Assembly: GCF_009389585.1 (NCBI RefSeq)
Contig: NZ_VIYG01000010.1
Location: 62,001 to 126,000, forward strand
DNA length: 64,000 bases
Direction of reading: 5' to 3'
Origin: Oceanobacillus sp. CFH 90083
Lineage (GTDB): Bacteria > Bacillota > Bacilli > Bacillales > Amphibacillaceae
Under the pieces are notes generated by a model that saw only the letters and a program-made list of their open reading frames with translations, searched no databases and was not told the DNA's origin. Every line of letters begins with the position of its first letter. Positions within the stretch are counted from its first letter, which is position 1. Below, piece by piece: positions 21,346-31,825 of this stretch. The position numbers and the translations under genes were made by a program.

Positions 21346-22482
21346 TTAATATGTTCTTACTGGTAAAATTAGCTGCAGAATAGAATCATTTTCTACTGGG
21401 CGAATGATAAATGGACGCATGGCTCCAGTGAATTCGATTAATACTTCATCATATTCAATCGCTTTTAGCGCATCGATCATATATTTTGAACTGAAGGAGA
21501 TTTTTAAGCTTTCCCCCTCAATCTGATCAGCCGTCACTTCTTCCTCAACATTTCCGATTTCCGGAGAATTACTTGATATTTGAATCAAGGTATCATCATT
21601 ACTTGTAAACTTAACCACATTATTTCTTTCTTCTTTTGCTAATAAAGAAGCACGTTCAATTGATCTTAAAAGTGGTGTTGTTTTGATTTGAATGGTTGTT
21701 TTACTATGATCCGGGATTAATCTTGAAGTTTCCGGATAATTGCCATCTAATAATCGGGATAAGAAATTTAAATGTTTTGTACGGAAAAGAATTTGGTTAT
21801 TGGTAACACTGATTTCTACTGTTTCCTCCGAATCATTTAAAATTTTATATAGTTCATTCAAGCTTTTTCCAGGTACAACGACCTGCTCGATAGAAACAGT
21901 TGCCCCTGCTACCGGAACTTCTCTTTTTGCCAGACGATGGCTGTCTGTTGCAGTAAATACAAGGTTTTGATCCTCTAATTTAATATTTACTCCAGTTAAA
22001 ATTGGCCGGGTTTCCATCGTAGAAACTGCAAAAACAGTTTGTTTAATCATACTTTTTAATAAATCAATAGGCATCTCAAAGCTATTTTTTGTTTGTACCT
22101 GTGGAAGCAATGGGTATTCGTCTGCACTTTGCCCGTTTAAATTAAACTCTGATTTTCCAGAAGTAATCTTGACATTAAACTGCTCATCAACAACAATATC
22201 TACTTGTGATTCTGGAAGCTTCCGGACAATTTCAGGGAAATACTTCGCCTGCAGGACAATAGTTCCCTCTTCTATATTTTCAACATATACTTTATCTTCA
22301 TCCTCTGCTGGAATATAAGATTCAATAGAAATATCAGAGTCACTCCCAGTCAATGTGACCCCATGTTGTTTCACTTCTATTTTCATTCCGGTTAATATTG
22401 GAATCACTGTCCTGGAAGATATTGCTTTCATTACATCTTGGACACCGGCAATGAGTTTATCTCTTTGTATTGTAAAACGCAT
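21346..22482 (-). CDS. dnaN: DNA polymerase III beta sliding clamp
   Basis: 378-residue ring-forming processivity clamp. The three DnaN domains are seen in order: MRFTIQRDKLIAGVQDVMKA at the start, central FAVSTMETRPILTGVNIKL and TDSHRLAKREV, and the C-terminal pocket region with ALKAIEYDEVLIEFTGAMRP followed by ILPVRTY. The ATG at 22482 follows AAGGAGG. It lies just beyond the origin unwinding element. Confidence 0.98.
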   Translation of the reverse strand: MRFTIQRDKLIAGVQDVMKAISSRTVIPILTGMKIEVKQHGVTLTGSDSDISIESYIPAEDEDKVYVENIEEGTIVLQAKYFPEIVRKLPESQVDIVVDEQFNVKITSGKSEFNLNGQSADEYPLLPQVQTKNSFEMPIDLLKSMIKQTVFAVSTMETRPILTGVNIKLEDQNLVFTATDSHRLAKREVPVAGATVSIEQVVVPGKSLNELYKILNDSEETVEISVTNNQILFRTKHLNFLSRLLDGNYPETSRLIPDHSKTTIQIKTTPLLRSIERASLLAKEERNNVVKFTSNDDTLIQISSNSPEIGNVEEEVTADQIEGESLKISFSSKYMIDALKAIEYDEVLIEFTGAMRPFIIRPVENDSILQLILPVRTY

Positions 22483-22560
22483 TTATATTTCCTCCTTCTT
22501 TATAAAAAAAGCTTAGCGATAATAGTTTTTAATTTTTCCTAAATCAATGAAAAAAGGGTT

Positions 22561-22673
22561 CTATTATTTATTAATTATAATATAAAAGACAGTAATAATA
22601 GTAATAAGTGCTGTGGTTATTGTGGATAAGTGAAATTGATTTAAAAATATCAAAGTTTTCCACATGTGTATAA
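22561..22673 (-). other. Origin unwinding region between dnaA and dnaN (incC-like), with DnaA boxes and trio-like repeat
   Basis: Read from dnaA towards dnaN on the minus strand: box TTATACACA (22665-22673), TTTTCCACA on the other strand (22656-22664), TTATCCACA (22621-22629), ATAACCACA directly abutting (22612-22620), a short GC step, then a run of TTA/CTA/CTG triplets (22591-22607) and a 30-bp AT-only-like tract (22561-22590). This order, boxes then GC step then trios then AT-rich DNA, is that of the B. subtilis basal unwinding system. Inference from order and motif; not tested. Confidence 0.85.
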
Positions 22674-22815
22674 CCTGTTTATATGTTGCGCTGTTTTTTC
22701 ACATCATACACAGCTATGCATTATCATTAGCTGTAAGAATCCCACTTCAAGCATAGAGAAAGATCAAAAATTCTAAAGGGATGAAAAGAAAACCCCACCT
22801 GAATGAAGTTTCCCT

Positions 22816-24159
22816 TTATATGGATTTAAGCTTTTCTTTTAGTTCCTCAATATCCCGATCGAGTTCTGTATCTGTTTCAAGCAGCTTCGAGATTTTTTCA
22901 TGTGCGTGAATGACTGTTGTATGGTCTCTCCCGCCAAATTCCTGACCAATTTTAGGTAACGAAGCATCTGTCAGCTCCCTGGATAGATACATGGCAATCT
23001 GTCTTGGGAATGCAATCGATTTGGTACGTTTTTTAGCAGGAAAATCCTCGAGACGGATATGATATCGATCCGCTACAACCTCCTGGATGGCAGGAATGGT
23101 AATTTCTTTTGGTTTATTACTTGGAATAATATCCTTCAAAGCATTAGCTGCCAAAGAAGCATCAATATCCTGATTTACTAATGAAGAATAAGCAACGACA
23201 CGTATCAGCGCACCTTCCAGCTCCCGGATATTTGTATTAATTTGATTAGCGATATATAGCATGACTTCATTTGGAATATCTAATCCTTCTGCTTTGGCTT
23301 TCTTATTCAAGATAGCAATTCTTGTTTCTAAATCAGGAGGTGTAATATCTGTAATTAGTCCCCATTCAAAGCGCGAACGTAAACGATCCTCTAATGTAGG
23401 AATTTCTTTTGGCGGCCGGTCGCTGGAAATAATAATTTGCTTGCTTTCCTCATGCAGTGCATTAAACGTATGGAAAAATTCCTCCTGCGTTGATTCTTTT
23501 CCAGCAATAAACTGAATATCATCAATAAGAAGGACATCGATATTGCGATATTTATTGCGGAAATGATTCGATTTATTATCCATAATGGCATTGATAAATT
23601 CATTCGTAAATTTTTCAGAAGTCAGGTAAACTACTTTGGCATCTTTGTTATGCTCTCTTACATAATGCCCGATTGCATGCATTAAATGTGTTTTTCCTAA
23701 ACCTACTCCACCATAGATAAATAATGGATTATATGCTTTGGCAGGAGCTTCGGCAACAGCTAATGAAGCTGCGTGTGCAAAGCGGTTTCCTGCGCCGATA
23801 ACAAACGTATCAAATGTATATTTATCATTAAGCATAGATTTTGGAGAGTCTGATGCTTTAGCGTCAATATTTGGTTTTGGCATCGGTTTTTGATCGGACG
23901 GTTCTTCTACAGAATCAGGAATAATAAATTTTGCATTTAGACTTGTACCAGTGATTTGTTCTAAAGTCTGTGTAATTAAGTCTGTGTATTGTGTTTCCAG
24001 CCAGTCCTTCGTAAATTCATTTGGAGCAGAGATAACCAATGTATTTTTTTCTAAGTGAAGGGCCTTGGTGTTTTTCAGCCAGGTATCAAAGCTCGGCTTG
24101 CTTAGTTTTTCTTTTATAACATCCAGTGTCGCATCCCAAAGTTCCTCAATATTTTCCAA
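22816..24159 (-). CDS. dnaA: Chromosomal replication initiator DnaA
   Basis: 447-residue AAA+ initiator that binds DnaA boxes and opens the origin. Domain I is at the N-terminus ([20 protein letters not shown]), domain III has Walker [12 protein letters not shown] and Walker [14 protein letters not shown], and domain IV has the box-binding signature [16 protein letters not shown] take the TTG at 24157-24159 as start: it follows AAAGGAG, gives MENIEELW, and B. subtilis dnaA also uses TTG before the same residues. It is transcribed away from the upstream box cluster. Confidence 0.97.
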   Translation of the reverse strand: MENIEELWDATLDVIKEKLSKPSFDTWLKNTKALHLEKNTLVISAPNEFTKDWLETQYTDLITQTLEQITGTSLNAKFIIPDSVEEPSDQKPMPKPNIDAKASDSPKSMLNDKYTFDTFVIGAGNRFAHAASLAVAEAPAKAYNPLFIYGGVGLGKTHLMHAIGHYVREHNKDAKVVYLTSEKFTNEFINAIMDNKSNHFRNKYRNIDVLLIDDIQFIAGKESTQEEFFHTFNALHEESKQIIISSDRPPKEIPTLEDRLRSRFEWGLITDITPPDLETRIAILNKKAKAEGLDIPNEVMLYIANQINTNIRELEGALIRVVAYSSLVNQDIDASLAANALKDIIPSNKPKEITIPAIQEVVADRYHIRLEDFPAKKRTKSIAFPRQIAMYLSRELTDASLPKIGQEFGGRDHTTVIHAHEKISKLLETDTELDRDIEELKEKLKSI

Positions 24160-24420
24160 AGTTACTTTCACTCCTTTCGACCTAAGTTTAGAAAATGTAA
24201 TGATCAGCATGATTAGCAATTAGGAAGGTTCCATTTGCAGATAATCTATTAAACGCAACCAGCTTGTTTGATTGCTATCAGTAATAAAAGTCTATATAAA
24301 AGGTAATTTCATTCCTGATGAAGAGAAAAATATGTTTGTCTGCTTTTATAAACCTCTAAAAATAGAAGAAAAAAGCCTCTCTCAATCTATTTTAATTTAT
24401 TAGATGGAAAGGCAAACGTA

Positions 24421-24615
24421 TTAATATTGTAAAGAAAGCTTAGCAAGCTGATCCAGAAAGGCACGGGTTTGCCTACGTCGGAACTGGGACTGAGATTACC
24501 GTCCTACTGAAAAGCCCGCTCCAAACCGCTGCACCTTTACCGACTAAATACGATCACATTGTGTGACGAATGTCGATGACAGGACATTGTGTCCATCGTA
24601 CTTTCATAAAGTGAA
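24421..24615 (-). repeat. Dispersed mosaic repeat, copy F, inside the origin region
   Basis: Read on the minus strand it begins CACTTTATGAAAGTACGATG and GACACAATGTCCTGTC, and ends in a hairpin GGCAAACCCGTGCCTTTCTG ... CAGCTTGCTAAG with CTTTCTTTAC. Its first part matches the copy at 53875-54020 and its last part matches copies at 5031 and 40031. At about 195 bp it is the longest copy. Confidence 0.7.
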
Positions 24616-24619
24616 AAAA

Positions 24620-25012
24620 AGACTGTGGATAAATAAAATGAGATTTTATATGTCATTCAATGCTACTATTAGAAACTGGTCATTGATATCATCAAAAATA
24701 AAATGATACATTTATATACGCTATCCACAACTTTGTAGAAAACTTTATCAAAAATCCGTGGAAAGAATATCCACAACTTATCCACATTTTGTGAATAAGT
24801 TTTTTAGGGCGAGATTATTTCCACAAACTAAAACATAAATATAATACCAAATAAAACCGAATAAATCAATGGCTTTCCAATAGTTATCCACATTTTCCAT
24901 CTATTGTGTGCTTCAATTATAAACAACACTGTATTTTGTGATTATCTTGTTTATTTTGTGTGTGGATAGAAAAAAAGAGAGAAAAAATATTCGATAGAAA
25001 TTGTGGATAATA
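24620..25012. other. oriC DnaA-box cluster upstream of dnaA (incA/incB-like)
   Basis: At least eight boxes of the TTATCCACA type are visible: 24624-24632 (-), 24721-24729 (CTATCCACA), 24767-24775 (ATATCCACA), 24778-24786 (perfect), 24790-24798 (-, TTATTCACA), 24884-24892 (perfect), 24961-24969 (-, CTATCCACA) and 25002-25010 (-, perfect). The DNA between them is AT-rich. With the dnaA-dnaN element this makes a bipartite Bacillus-type origin. Confidence 0.92.
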
Positions 25013-25255
25013 AAGATGATTGCTAAAATAGAAATTTAATGAGTGCTGTATTAATCACTGTACTATTGCTGGAATGTTAGAAAATGATTTTCTCGTTGGT
25101 AGATGCAAAGATATAATTAGCAGGAGCAGAGAAATATCCTGAAATTAAAATGGGATAATGAAGAATTTATTTGGAAATAAATAAGATAGTAGCTGCTATA
25201 TTCATTTGAAAATGTGTGAGAAACAGAGGAAACTGGAATTTTATTAAATAGCTGG

Positions 25256-25285
25256 TTGACAAAATGAATCATTTTTTCGTATAAT
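25256..25285 (+). promoter_or_regulatory. Sigma-A promoter of rpmH-rnpA
   Basis: TTGACA and TATAAT, both perfect, with an 18-bp spacer. The leader to rpmH is about 75 nt. Confidence 0.88.
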
Positions 25286-25336
25286 ATCAAGGACTGTCTA
25301 ATTGATAAGTTATAAGCTATTTTAGTTTAAATATGA

Positions 25337-25501
<165 letters not shown>

Positions 25502-25502
25502 G

Positions 25503-25533
25503 CCACTGACAACTATCAGTGGTTTTTTTTCTG
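25503..25533 (+). terminator. Terminator/attenuator between rpmH and rnpA
   Basis: CCACTGA and TCAGTGG form a 7-bp stem followed by eight T. As no separate rnpA promoter is obvious, partial read-through is likely. Confidence 0.85.
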
Positions 25534-25715
25534 TTATTTTAGAGGGGATTCACATTTTTGAATACCCGCTTGTATAGTTATTCACATAAAATTACATATT
25601 CTTTTCCTGATAAAGATGGACTAGCTATTCCAGTGTTAGGAGGAAGACTCGACTTGTTTTCTTTATTGGATGAATAGATGAGGATGTATGTGGGGTAAAT
25701 TAAAAGGTGATGACG

Positions 25716-26063
25716 GTGAAAAAACAATTTCGAATTAAAAAAAATGAAGAATTTCAGGCAACTTTTAAGAATGGAAATTCTTTCGCAAATAGACAACTGG
25801 TCATTTATTATAGAAAAAAAGAAGGTCAGAAGCACTTTCGGATAGGGCTGTCTGTTGGGAAAAAAATAGGGAATGCCGTTGTCAGGAATCGTATAAAAAG
25901 ATTGTTGCGGGCGTCTTTTCAAGCATTAGAACAAGATATTAAGCCTTGTTATGATATCGTAATCATTGCCAGGAATCAAACAAAAACAATGGATTACGAG
26001 ATGATGAAAAGAAGTCTCTCGCATTTATTGTATAAAGAAAAGCTATTTAAGCATTCCAAATAG
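25716..26063 (+). CDS. rnpA: Ribonuclease P protein component
   Basis: 115-residue basic protein that helps the RNase P RNA cut the 5' leader of pre-tRNA. The RNR signature is present as [15 protein letters not shown], with the N-terminal [19 protein letters not shown] and the [13 protein letters not shown] strand typical of the family. I choose the GTG at 25716, spaced 8 nt from AAAAGG, over a GTG at 25707 and ATG at 25710 that overlap the ribosome binding site. Confidence 0.96.
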   Translation: MKKQFRIKKNEEFQATFKNGNSFANRQLVIYYRKKEGQKHFRIGLSVGKKIGNAVVRNRIKRLLRASFQALEQDIKPCYDIVIIARNQTKTMDYEMMKRSLSHLLYKEKLFKHSK

Positions 26064-26172
26064 AAAAACAATATTTTATACTTTCGTACTTTGCAAGTTT
26101 AAGATAGAATTCACTATGTAAATAAGCTAAAATAGCTAGTAGAAGCATTGGGAATATTAAGGAGGAAAAGCT

Positions 26173-26931
26173 TTGCGCAAAAAATACGGGATTTTAATCA
26201 CTTTTCTCGTGTTAGCGGTTTTTTTAGCTGGTTGTACCCAGATCAATGAACCGATTACACCCGAAAGTGAAGGATTTTGGAATACAATCTTTGTTTATCC
26301 ATTATCTTGGATTATAACAGTGATTGCAGAATTTTTAAGTGAAAACTATGGCTTGGCGATTATTTTAGTAACAGTAGTTATCCGTTTAATATTAGTTCCA
26401 TTGAACGTAAAACAGATTAAAAGCACAAGAGCAATGCAGGAAATTCAGCCGCAGTTACAGGAGCTGCAGCAAAAATATGCGTCTAAAGATGCAAATACAC
26501 AGCAAAAATTACAGCAGGAAACGATGCAATTATTCCAGAAGAATGGTGTTAATCCATTAGCAGGATGTTTGCCAATTCTTGTACAGATGCCAATATTTAT
26601 CGCGATGTATCATGCAATTATGCGTACGACAGAAATTGCTACACATGATTTCCTATGGTTCCAGCTTGGAACACCGGATTATATTTTACCAATTTTGACA
26701 GGACTATTTACTTTCTTACAGCAGAAATTAATGATGTCTACCAACTCAGCTGCGAGCAGTAATCCTCAAATGAGATTACAGCTGCAGATTATGCTTTATG
26801 TGATGCCGGTTATGATTGGTGTGATGGCATTCTTCTTCCCATCAGCACTAGCATTATACTGGGTAACAGGTAACGTATTTATGGTATTCCAAACACTTCT
26901 TATTAATAAGCCGATGATGTCAAAAAAATAA
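26173..26931 (+). CDS. spoIIIJ: Membrane protein insertase YidC1 (SpoIIIJ)
   Basis: 252-residue Oxa1/YidC insertase. It is made as a lipoprotein: signal helix then lipobox LAGC at residues about 18-21. Five membrane segments follow, with the conserved arginine of the substrate groove in VVIRLILVPLNVKQIKS and the NPLAGCLPILVQMPIF loop. The gene begins at TTG behind AAGGAGG. In B. subtilis the paralogue encoded here is required for stage III of sporulation. It lies in the rnpA-spoIIIJ-jag operon. Confidence 0.95.
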   Translation: MRKKYGILITFLVLAVFLAGCTQINEPITPESEGFWNTIFVYPLSWIITVIAEFLSENYGLAIILVTVVIRLILVPLNVKQIKSTRAMQEIQPQLQELQQKYASKDANTQQKLQQETMQLFQKNGVNPLAGCLPILVQMPIFIAMYHAIMRTTEIATHDFLWFQLGTPDYILPILTGLFTFLQQKLMMSTNSAASSNPQMRLQLQIMLYVMPVMIGVMAFFFPSALALYWVTGNVFMVFQTLLINKPMMSKK

Positions 26932-27076
26932 TTTCTTATAATAAATGGGGGGGAAGTGATTTCCCCCATATTTAATAAGGAGATGAATCGTTATTCCCCG
27001 TACAATAAAATAATTTTTTTATAAATTAAAAGGGGAAATTACGGACACTCATGCTGTATAAATGGAGGGGAAGCTA

Positions 27077-27688
27077 TTGAGAGAAGTAACTGCAAGTGGT
27101 CAAACAGTTGAAGAAGCGATTCAATCAGCTCTGGAGCAATTAGGAGTGGAAGAGAATCAAGTAGATGTTGAGGTCATTGATGAAGGTAAAAAAGGAGTAT
27201 TTGGAATCTTTGGATCGAAGCGTGCTTTTGTAAAAGTAACTATCGCAAAGGATCCAATTGAAGAAACAGCTCAATTTATCAAAGAAGTTACTAGCAACAT
27301 GAATCTCTCAGTAAAAATTGATGCAGAAGTAAACGAGAATCACGTAACGTATACGATGCATCATGAAAATATTGCACAGCTCATCGGAAAACGTGGACAG
27401 ACTCTGAATGCACTGCAATATTTAGTTCATTTAGCCATTAATAAACATAATGAAACGTATTATACGGTGACCTTAGATGCAGAAGGGTACCGTGCAAGAA
27501 GAAAAGAAACATTGGAGTCACTTGCGTTAAAAATGGGTGATAAAGCACAGAAAACAAAGAAGAAGGTAGTGCTGGAGCCAATGCCGGCATTTGAACGTAA
27601 GATTATCCATAGTGTCCTGCAAGATAAAGAAGTTTCTACTTATTCTGATGGTGTTGAACCGCATCGGCATGTTGTTATTAAACCGTAA
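27077..27688 (+). CDS. jag: RNA-binding protein Jag/KhpB
   Basis: 203-residue protein with three parts: a Jag_N domain (residues 1-50, ending KKGVFGIFGSKRAFVKV), a KH domain (GKRGQTLNALQYLVHLAIN, about residues 105-125) and a C-terminal R3H domain (MPAFERKIIHSVLQ ... PHRHVVIKP). The family binds RNA with KhpA and affects cell elongation in firmicutes. TTG at 27077 is spaced 7 nt from GGAGGG and gives the usual MREVTASG start; the ATG at 27062 overlaps that site. Confidence 0.94.
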   Translation: MREVTASGQTVEEAIQSALEQLGVEENQVDVEVIDEGKKGVFGIFGSKRAFVKVTIAKDPIEETAQFIKEVTSNMNLSVKIDAEVNENHVTYTMHHENIAQLIGKRGQTLNALQYLVHLAINKHNETYYTVTLDAEGYRARRKETLESLALKMGDKAQKTKKKVVLEPMPAFERKIIHSVLQDKEVSTYSDGVEPHRHVVIKP

Positions 27689-27689
27689 A

Positions 27690-27735
27690 ACCAGAGCTTG
27701 AGCGATTATATTTTCTCAGGCTCGGTTTTTTATAT
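27690..27735 (+). terminator. Intrinsic terminator after jag
   Basis: GAGCTTGAG and CTCAGGCTC pair as a 9-bp stem with one G-T pair, followed by GGTTTTTTAT. Confidence 0.75.
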
Positions 27736-28201
27736 AATAGGTAAGATAACGAAAGAAATACGTTTCATTGATATATATATATATGTTTTCAAAGTCAATT
27801 CTTATCCGAAATAGATTTTGTAGTTTAATTAAACAGATGAATCCTTTTTGACATTTTTAATTTTAGGAGTATCCCTATCCTGAATTGAAATGGTATCAAG
27901 AAGGATTTTTTTATTTCTATATAAACTTTGATAATGAGGAGCCTATAAAAGGAAAGCTTTTTATCTTGGATATACACATATACTTGAAGTGGTTTTTAAA
28001 TAATTACAATAATCCATTGCGGAACATAAATGGAAAAAACACGTTATGCACATGTGGATAACATTACATGCGTAGAAACTAAAACATTTTTTGTGGATAA
28101 GTTTCTTTTTTTTAAAATCTATGTTATTCTTGATTGTTAGTGATAATAAAAATTAACGATTTAATTATAGATATAGAATGAAGGTAAGGCAGGTGAACAG
28201 A
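27736..28201. other. Intergenic stretch before mnmE
   Basis: About 470 bases without a gene. It holds an AT dinucleotide run (about 27772-27784), AT-rich DNA and a cluster of three DnaA boxes at 28044-28100. No promoter was placed with confidence. Confidence 0.5.
28044..28100. promoter_or_regulatory. Extra DnaA-box cluster before mnmE
   Basis: TTATGCACA (28044-28052) abuts TGTGGATAA (28053-28061) to form an inverted pair without a gap, and a third perfect box TGTGGATAA lies at 28092-28100. It is 3 kb from the main origin cluster and about 100 bp before the mnmE start. Confidence 0.75.
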
Positions 28202-29578
28202 ATGGATACAGATACAATAGCAGCGATATCTACTCCAGTTGGTGAAGGGGCTATTGCCATTGTGCGTTTAAGCGGACCAGAAGCGATTTCGTTAGCATCT
28301 GATGTGTTTCAAGGAAAGAGCCTGAAAGAGGCAGATTCCCATACAATTCATTATGGGAAAGTAATTGATCCGGTAACGAAAGAGCTGGCAGAAGAGGTCA
28401 TGGTATCTGTCATGCGTGCTCCGAAAACATTTACGCGGGAAGATATTGTCGAGATTAATTGTCATGGCGGTTTAGTATCTGTGAACCGTGTGTTAGAGAT
28501 TGTGCTGGCAAAAGGAGCGCGTCTGGCAGAGCCGGGTGAATTTACAAAACGTGCTTTTTTAAACGGCCGTATTGATTTATCACAGGCAGAAGCAGTTATG
28601 GATTTAATACGTGCGAAGACAGATAAAGCAATGAATGTGGCACTAAAACAAATGGATGGACGTCTGTCGAAGCTTATCCAGACGCTAAGGCAGGAGCTTT
28701 TAGAAACAGTTGCCCATGTAGAGGTAAATATCGATTATCCAGAGTACGATGATGTAGAGGAAATGTCGCATACCTTGATGGAGGAAAAGACCAAAGAGGT
28801 AGGAGAAGAAATAGAAAAGCTGTTGGAGGTTGCGGCACAGGGGAAAATCCTCCGTGAAGGACTGGCAACAGCGATTATTGGACGGCCAAATGTTGGCAAG
28901 TCTTCCTTAATGAATACGTTAGTACAGGAAAATAAAGCAATTGTAACGGAAATCCCAGGGACAACAAGAGATATTATTGAAGAATATGTGAATGTCCGCG
29001 GTGTTCCATTGCGGTTAGTCGATACCGCCGGGATCCGGGAAACCGAGGATATTGTCGAGCGTATCGGTGTGGATCGCTCCAGACAGGTATTGAAGGAATC
29101 AGATTTAATTTTATTTGTATTAAATTATAATGAATCTTTGAGTGAGGAAGATAAAAAATTATTTGAAGCTGTTCAAGGATTAGAGTATATTGTTATCATC
29201 AATAAGACAGACTTAGAGCAGAAATTAGATTTAGAAGAGGTACAGGCATTTGTAGAAGGGAAGCCAGTCGTAACAACTTCCTTAATTGAAGAGCAGGGCG
29301 TTGATCAACTGGAGCAGGCAATTGCCGATACCTTTTTTTCTGGTGAAGTAGATGCAGGAGATTTAACGTATGTATCCAATGTACGTCATATCCAGCTGTT
29401 AAAGCAGGCAAAACAAGCACTAGATGATGCACGTGAAGCGATTGAACTCGGGATGCCAATGGATATTGTCCAAATTGATGTGACCCGCTCGTGGGAGTTT
29501 ATGGGGGAAATCATTGGGGATACAGCAAGCGACAGCCTGATCGATCAATTATTCTCTCAGTTTTGCTTAGGAAAGTAA
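28202..29578 (+). CDS. mnmE: tRNA uridine-5-carboxymethylaminomethyl modification GTPase MnmE
   Basis: 458-residue GTPase that, with MnmG, modifies the wobble uridine (U34) of several tRNAs. It has an N-terminal tetrahydrofolate-binding domain ([20 protein letters not shown]), a helical domain and an inserted G domain with [28 protein letters not shown] and NKTD. It ends in the conserved FCLGK whose cysteine is typical of the family. ATG at 28202 is placed 6 nt after AGGTG; an upstream in-frame ATG at 28178 has no site. Confidence 0.97.
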   Translation: MDTDTIAAISTPVGEGAIAIVRLSGPEAISLASDVFQGKSLKEADSHTIHYGKVIDPVTKELAEEVMVSVMRAPKTFTREDIVEINCHGGLVSVNRVLEIVLAKGARLAEPGEFTKRAFLNGRIDLSQAEAVMDLIRAKTDKAMNVALKQMDGRLSKLIQTLRQELLETVAHVEVNIDYPEYDDVEEMSHTLMEEKTKEVGEEIEKLLEVAAQGKILREGLATAIIGRPNVGKSSLMNTLVQENKAIVTEIPGTTRDIIEEYVNVRGVPLRLVDTAGIRETEDIVERIGVDRSRQVLKESDLILFVLNYNESLSEEDKKLFEAVQGLEYIVIINKTDLEQKLDLEEVQAFVEGKPVVTTSLIEEQGVDQLEQAIADTFFSGEVDAGDLTYVSNVRHIQLLKQAKQALDDAREAIELGMPMDIVQIDVTRSWEFMGEIIGDTASDSLIDQLFSQFCLGK

Positions 29579-29613
29579 ATTTATTGTTTATATAAAAGGA
29601 AAGGAAGAAAAAA

Positions 29614-31503
29614 ATGACTTACAATGCAGGAAATTATGATGTCATTGTTGTTGGAGCCGGTCATGCCGGAGTAGAAGCGGCGTATGCTTCTGCCCGTATG
29701 GGAGCAAAAACATTAATGCTGACATTGAACTTAGATATGATCGCATTTATGCCTTGTAACCCATCCATCGGCGGACCTGCAAAAGGAATTGTGGTACGGG
29801 AAATTGATGCACTTGGCGGAATAATGGGGAAAATTATTGATAAAAGCTATATTCAAATGCGGATGCTGAATACGGGGAAAGGTCCGGCTGTACAGGCATT
29901 ACGTGCGCAGGCTGATAAGCCGGTATATATGCAGGAAGTAAAGAATCTGGTTGAAAATGAACAGAACTTAACAGTTCGCCAGGGAATGGTAAATTCTCTT
30001 ATTGTAGAGGACGGTATTTGTAAAGGGGTAATTACGGAAACAAAGGCAGCTTATTACGCCAAATCTGTTATTGTGACTACCGGAACATTTATGCGCGGTA
30101 AGGTACTGATGGGTGATTTAGAATATGAAAGTGGTCCAAATAACCAGCGTGTGTCGATTAAATTATCGGAGAACTTAGAGGAATTAGGCTTTGAATTAAC
30201 ACGTTTTAAAACAGGTACGCCGCCGCGTGTCAACAGTCATACGATTGATTATTCCAAAACTGAAATTCAACCGGGAGATGATAATCCGAAAAGTTTCTCT
30301 TATGAAACAACAAAGGTTATTGAGGATCAGATTCCGTGCTGGTTAACGTATACGAATGAATTTACACATGAAGTGATTAATGAAAATCTGACGCTTTCAG
30401 CTATGTATTCTGGAATGAAGCGGGGAACCGGTCCAAGATATTGTCCATCTATTGAAGATAAAATTGTCCGTTTTAATGATAAGCCGCGTCATCAAATTTT
30501 CTTAGAACCAGAAGGAAGAAATACAGAAGAAGTGTATGTGCAGGGACTGTCAACATCATTACCGGAATCCATTCAGCATGAAATGGTAAAATCCATTCCT
30601 GGTCTGGAAAATGCAGAAATTATGCGTGCCGGCTATGCGATTGAGTATGATGCTGTAGTGCCGACACAGCTTTGGCCGACACTGGAAACCAAACGTTTAC
30701 CAGGACTATTCACAGCCGGACAAATTAACGGAACTTCCGGTTATGAAGAAGCAGCCGGTCAGGGGTTAATGGCTGGAATGAACGCCGCAGCAAAAGTAAC
30801 AGGCAAGGACCCGATTATTTTAGATCGTTCTCAAGCTTATATTGGTGTGATGATTGATGATTTAGTAACAAAAGGGACGAATGAACCTTATCGCTTACTG
30901 ACATCACGTGCAGAATATCGTTTGTTACTTCGTCATGATAATGCAGATTTACGTCTTACCGATATTGGCTATGACTACGGGTTAATTTCTGAGGAAAGAT
31001 ATGCAGCTTTCACGGCGAAGAAAGAACAGGTGGAAGCAGAGAAAAAACGTTTAAATAATATAGTTGTTAAACCGACAGAAGAAGTACAAAGTGTTATGAA
31101 ATCTGCCGGCGCTGCACCAATGAAAGAAGCAGTTAAAGCATACGATTTATTAAAACGGCCTGAATTAACGTATGAATATGTAGATCAAATGATTGAAAGT
31201 GATAATGACCTTAGCGATGATGTAAAAGAGCAGGTAGCAATTCAAATAAAGTATGAAGGCTATATAAAAAAAGCAAAAGAACAAGTAGCAAGAATGCTTA
31301 AAATGGAAGATAAGAAGATACCAGCAGATATTGATTATAGTGTTATCAATGGAATTGCCACAGAGGCAGTTGAAAAACTGAAAAAAGTCCGCCCGCTTTC
31401 TGTCGGACAAGCATCCAGAATCTCTGGTGTAAATCCTGCTGATATTTCTATCCTGCTTGTTTATATCGAACAAGGAAATATTGCCCGGGTTGCAAATGAA
31501 TAG
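29614..31503 (+). CDS. mnmG: tRNA modification enzyme MnmG (GidA), FAD-dependent
   Basis: 629-residue partner of MnmE. The FAD-binding motif [21 protein letters not shown] is at residues 9-29, followed by [13 protein letters not shown] and [16 protein letters not shown], and the C-terminal helical domain ends in [22 protein letters not shown]. The ATG follows AAGGAAG. It starts 35 bp after mnmE, so both are one operon, closed by a terminator at 31580. Confidence 0.98.
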   Translation: MTYNAGNYDVIVVGAGHAGVEAAYASARMGAKTLMLTLNLDMIAFMPCNPSIGGPAKGIVVREIDALGGIMGKIIDKSYIQMRMLNTGKGPAVQALRAQADKPVYMQEVKNLVENEQNLTVRQGMVNSLIVEDGICKGVITETKAAYYAKSVIVTTGTFMRGKVLMGDLEYESGPNNQRVSIKLSENLEELGFELTRFKTGTPPRVNSHTIDYSKTEIQPGDDNPKSFSYETTKVIEDQIPCWLTYTNEFTHEVINENLTLSAMYSGMKRGTGPRYCPSIEDKIVRFNDKPRHQIFLEPEGRNTEEVYVQGLSTSLPESIQHEMVKSIPGLENAEIMRAGYAIEYDAVVPTQLWPTLETKRLPGLFTAGQINGTSGYEEAAGQGLMAGMNAAAKVTGKDPIILDRSQAYIGVMIDDLVTKGTNEPYRLLTSRAEYRLLLRHDNADLRLTDIGYDYGLISEERYAAFTAKKEQVEAEKKRLNNIVVKPTEEVQSVMKSAGAAPMKEAVKAYDLLKRPELTYEYVDQMIESDNDLSDDVKEQVAIQIKYEGYIKKAKEQVARMLKMEDKKIPADIDYSVINGIATEAVEKLKKVRPLSVGQASRISGVNPADISILLVYIEQGNIARVANE

Positions 31504-31825
31504 TAGAAAGCTTTGTATTTGCCAAATCTTTGGCGGAACTTGTAAATAAGAAAGCATAAAACCTTCCTATTTACGAATAAAATAGCGGCGTTATCTATAC
31601 GTCGCTATTTTTCTAAATAGAATATAGCGTTTTCTATTTTGATGTATAGATAGAGCATGCATCTGGCAGGGGAGAGGATTGCTCTTCCTGAAAAAATGCA
31701 TACATAAATATATTGGTAAACTGTAATAGTAAATAGTGGCTTGCTATAAGGTTTACTTTTAAACATAAGATAATACATTATATATTAATTTACATAAAAT
31801 ACCATTTATATAGAAGGGGATTATT
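31504..31825. other. Intergenic stretch between mnmG and rsmG
   Basis: About 320 AT-rich bases. It contains the mnmG terminator (31580-31613); the rest shows no gene and no clear promoter. Confidence 0.5.
31580..31613 (+). terminator. Intrinsic terminator after mnmG
   Basis: AATAGCGGCG and CGTCGCTATT form a 10-bp stem (one G-T pair) with a T tail. Confidence 0.8.
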
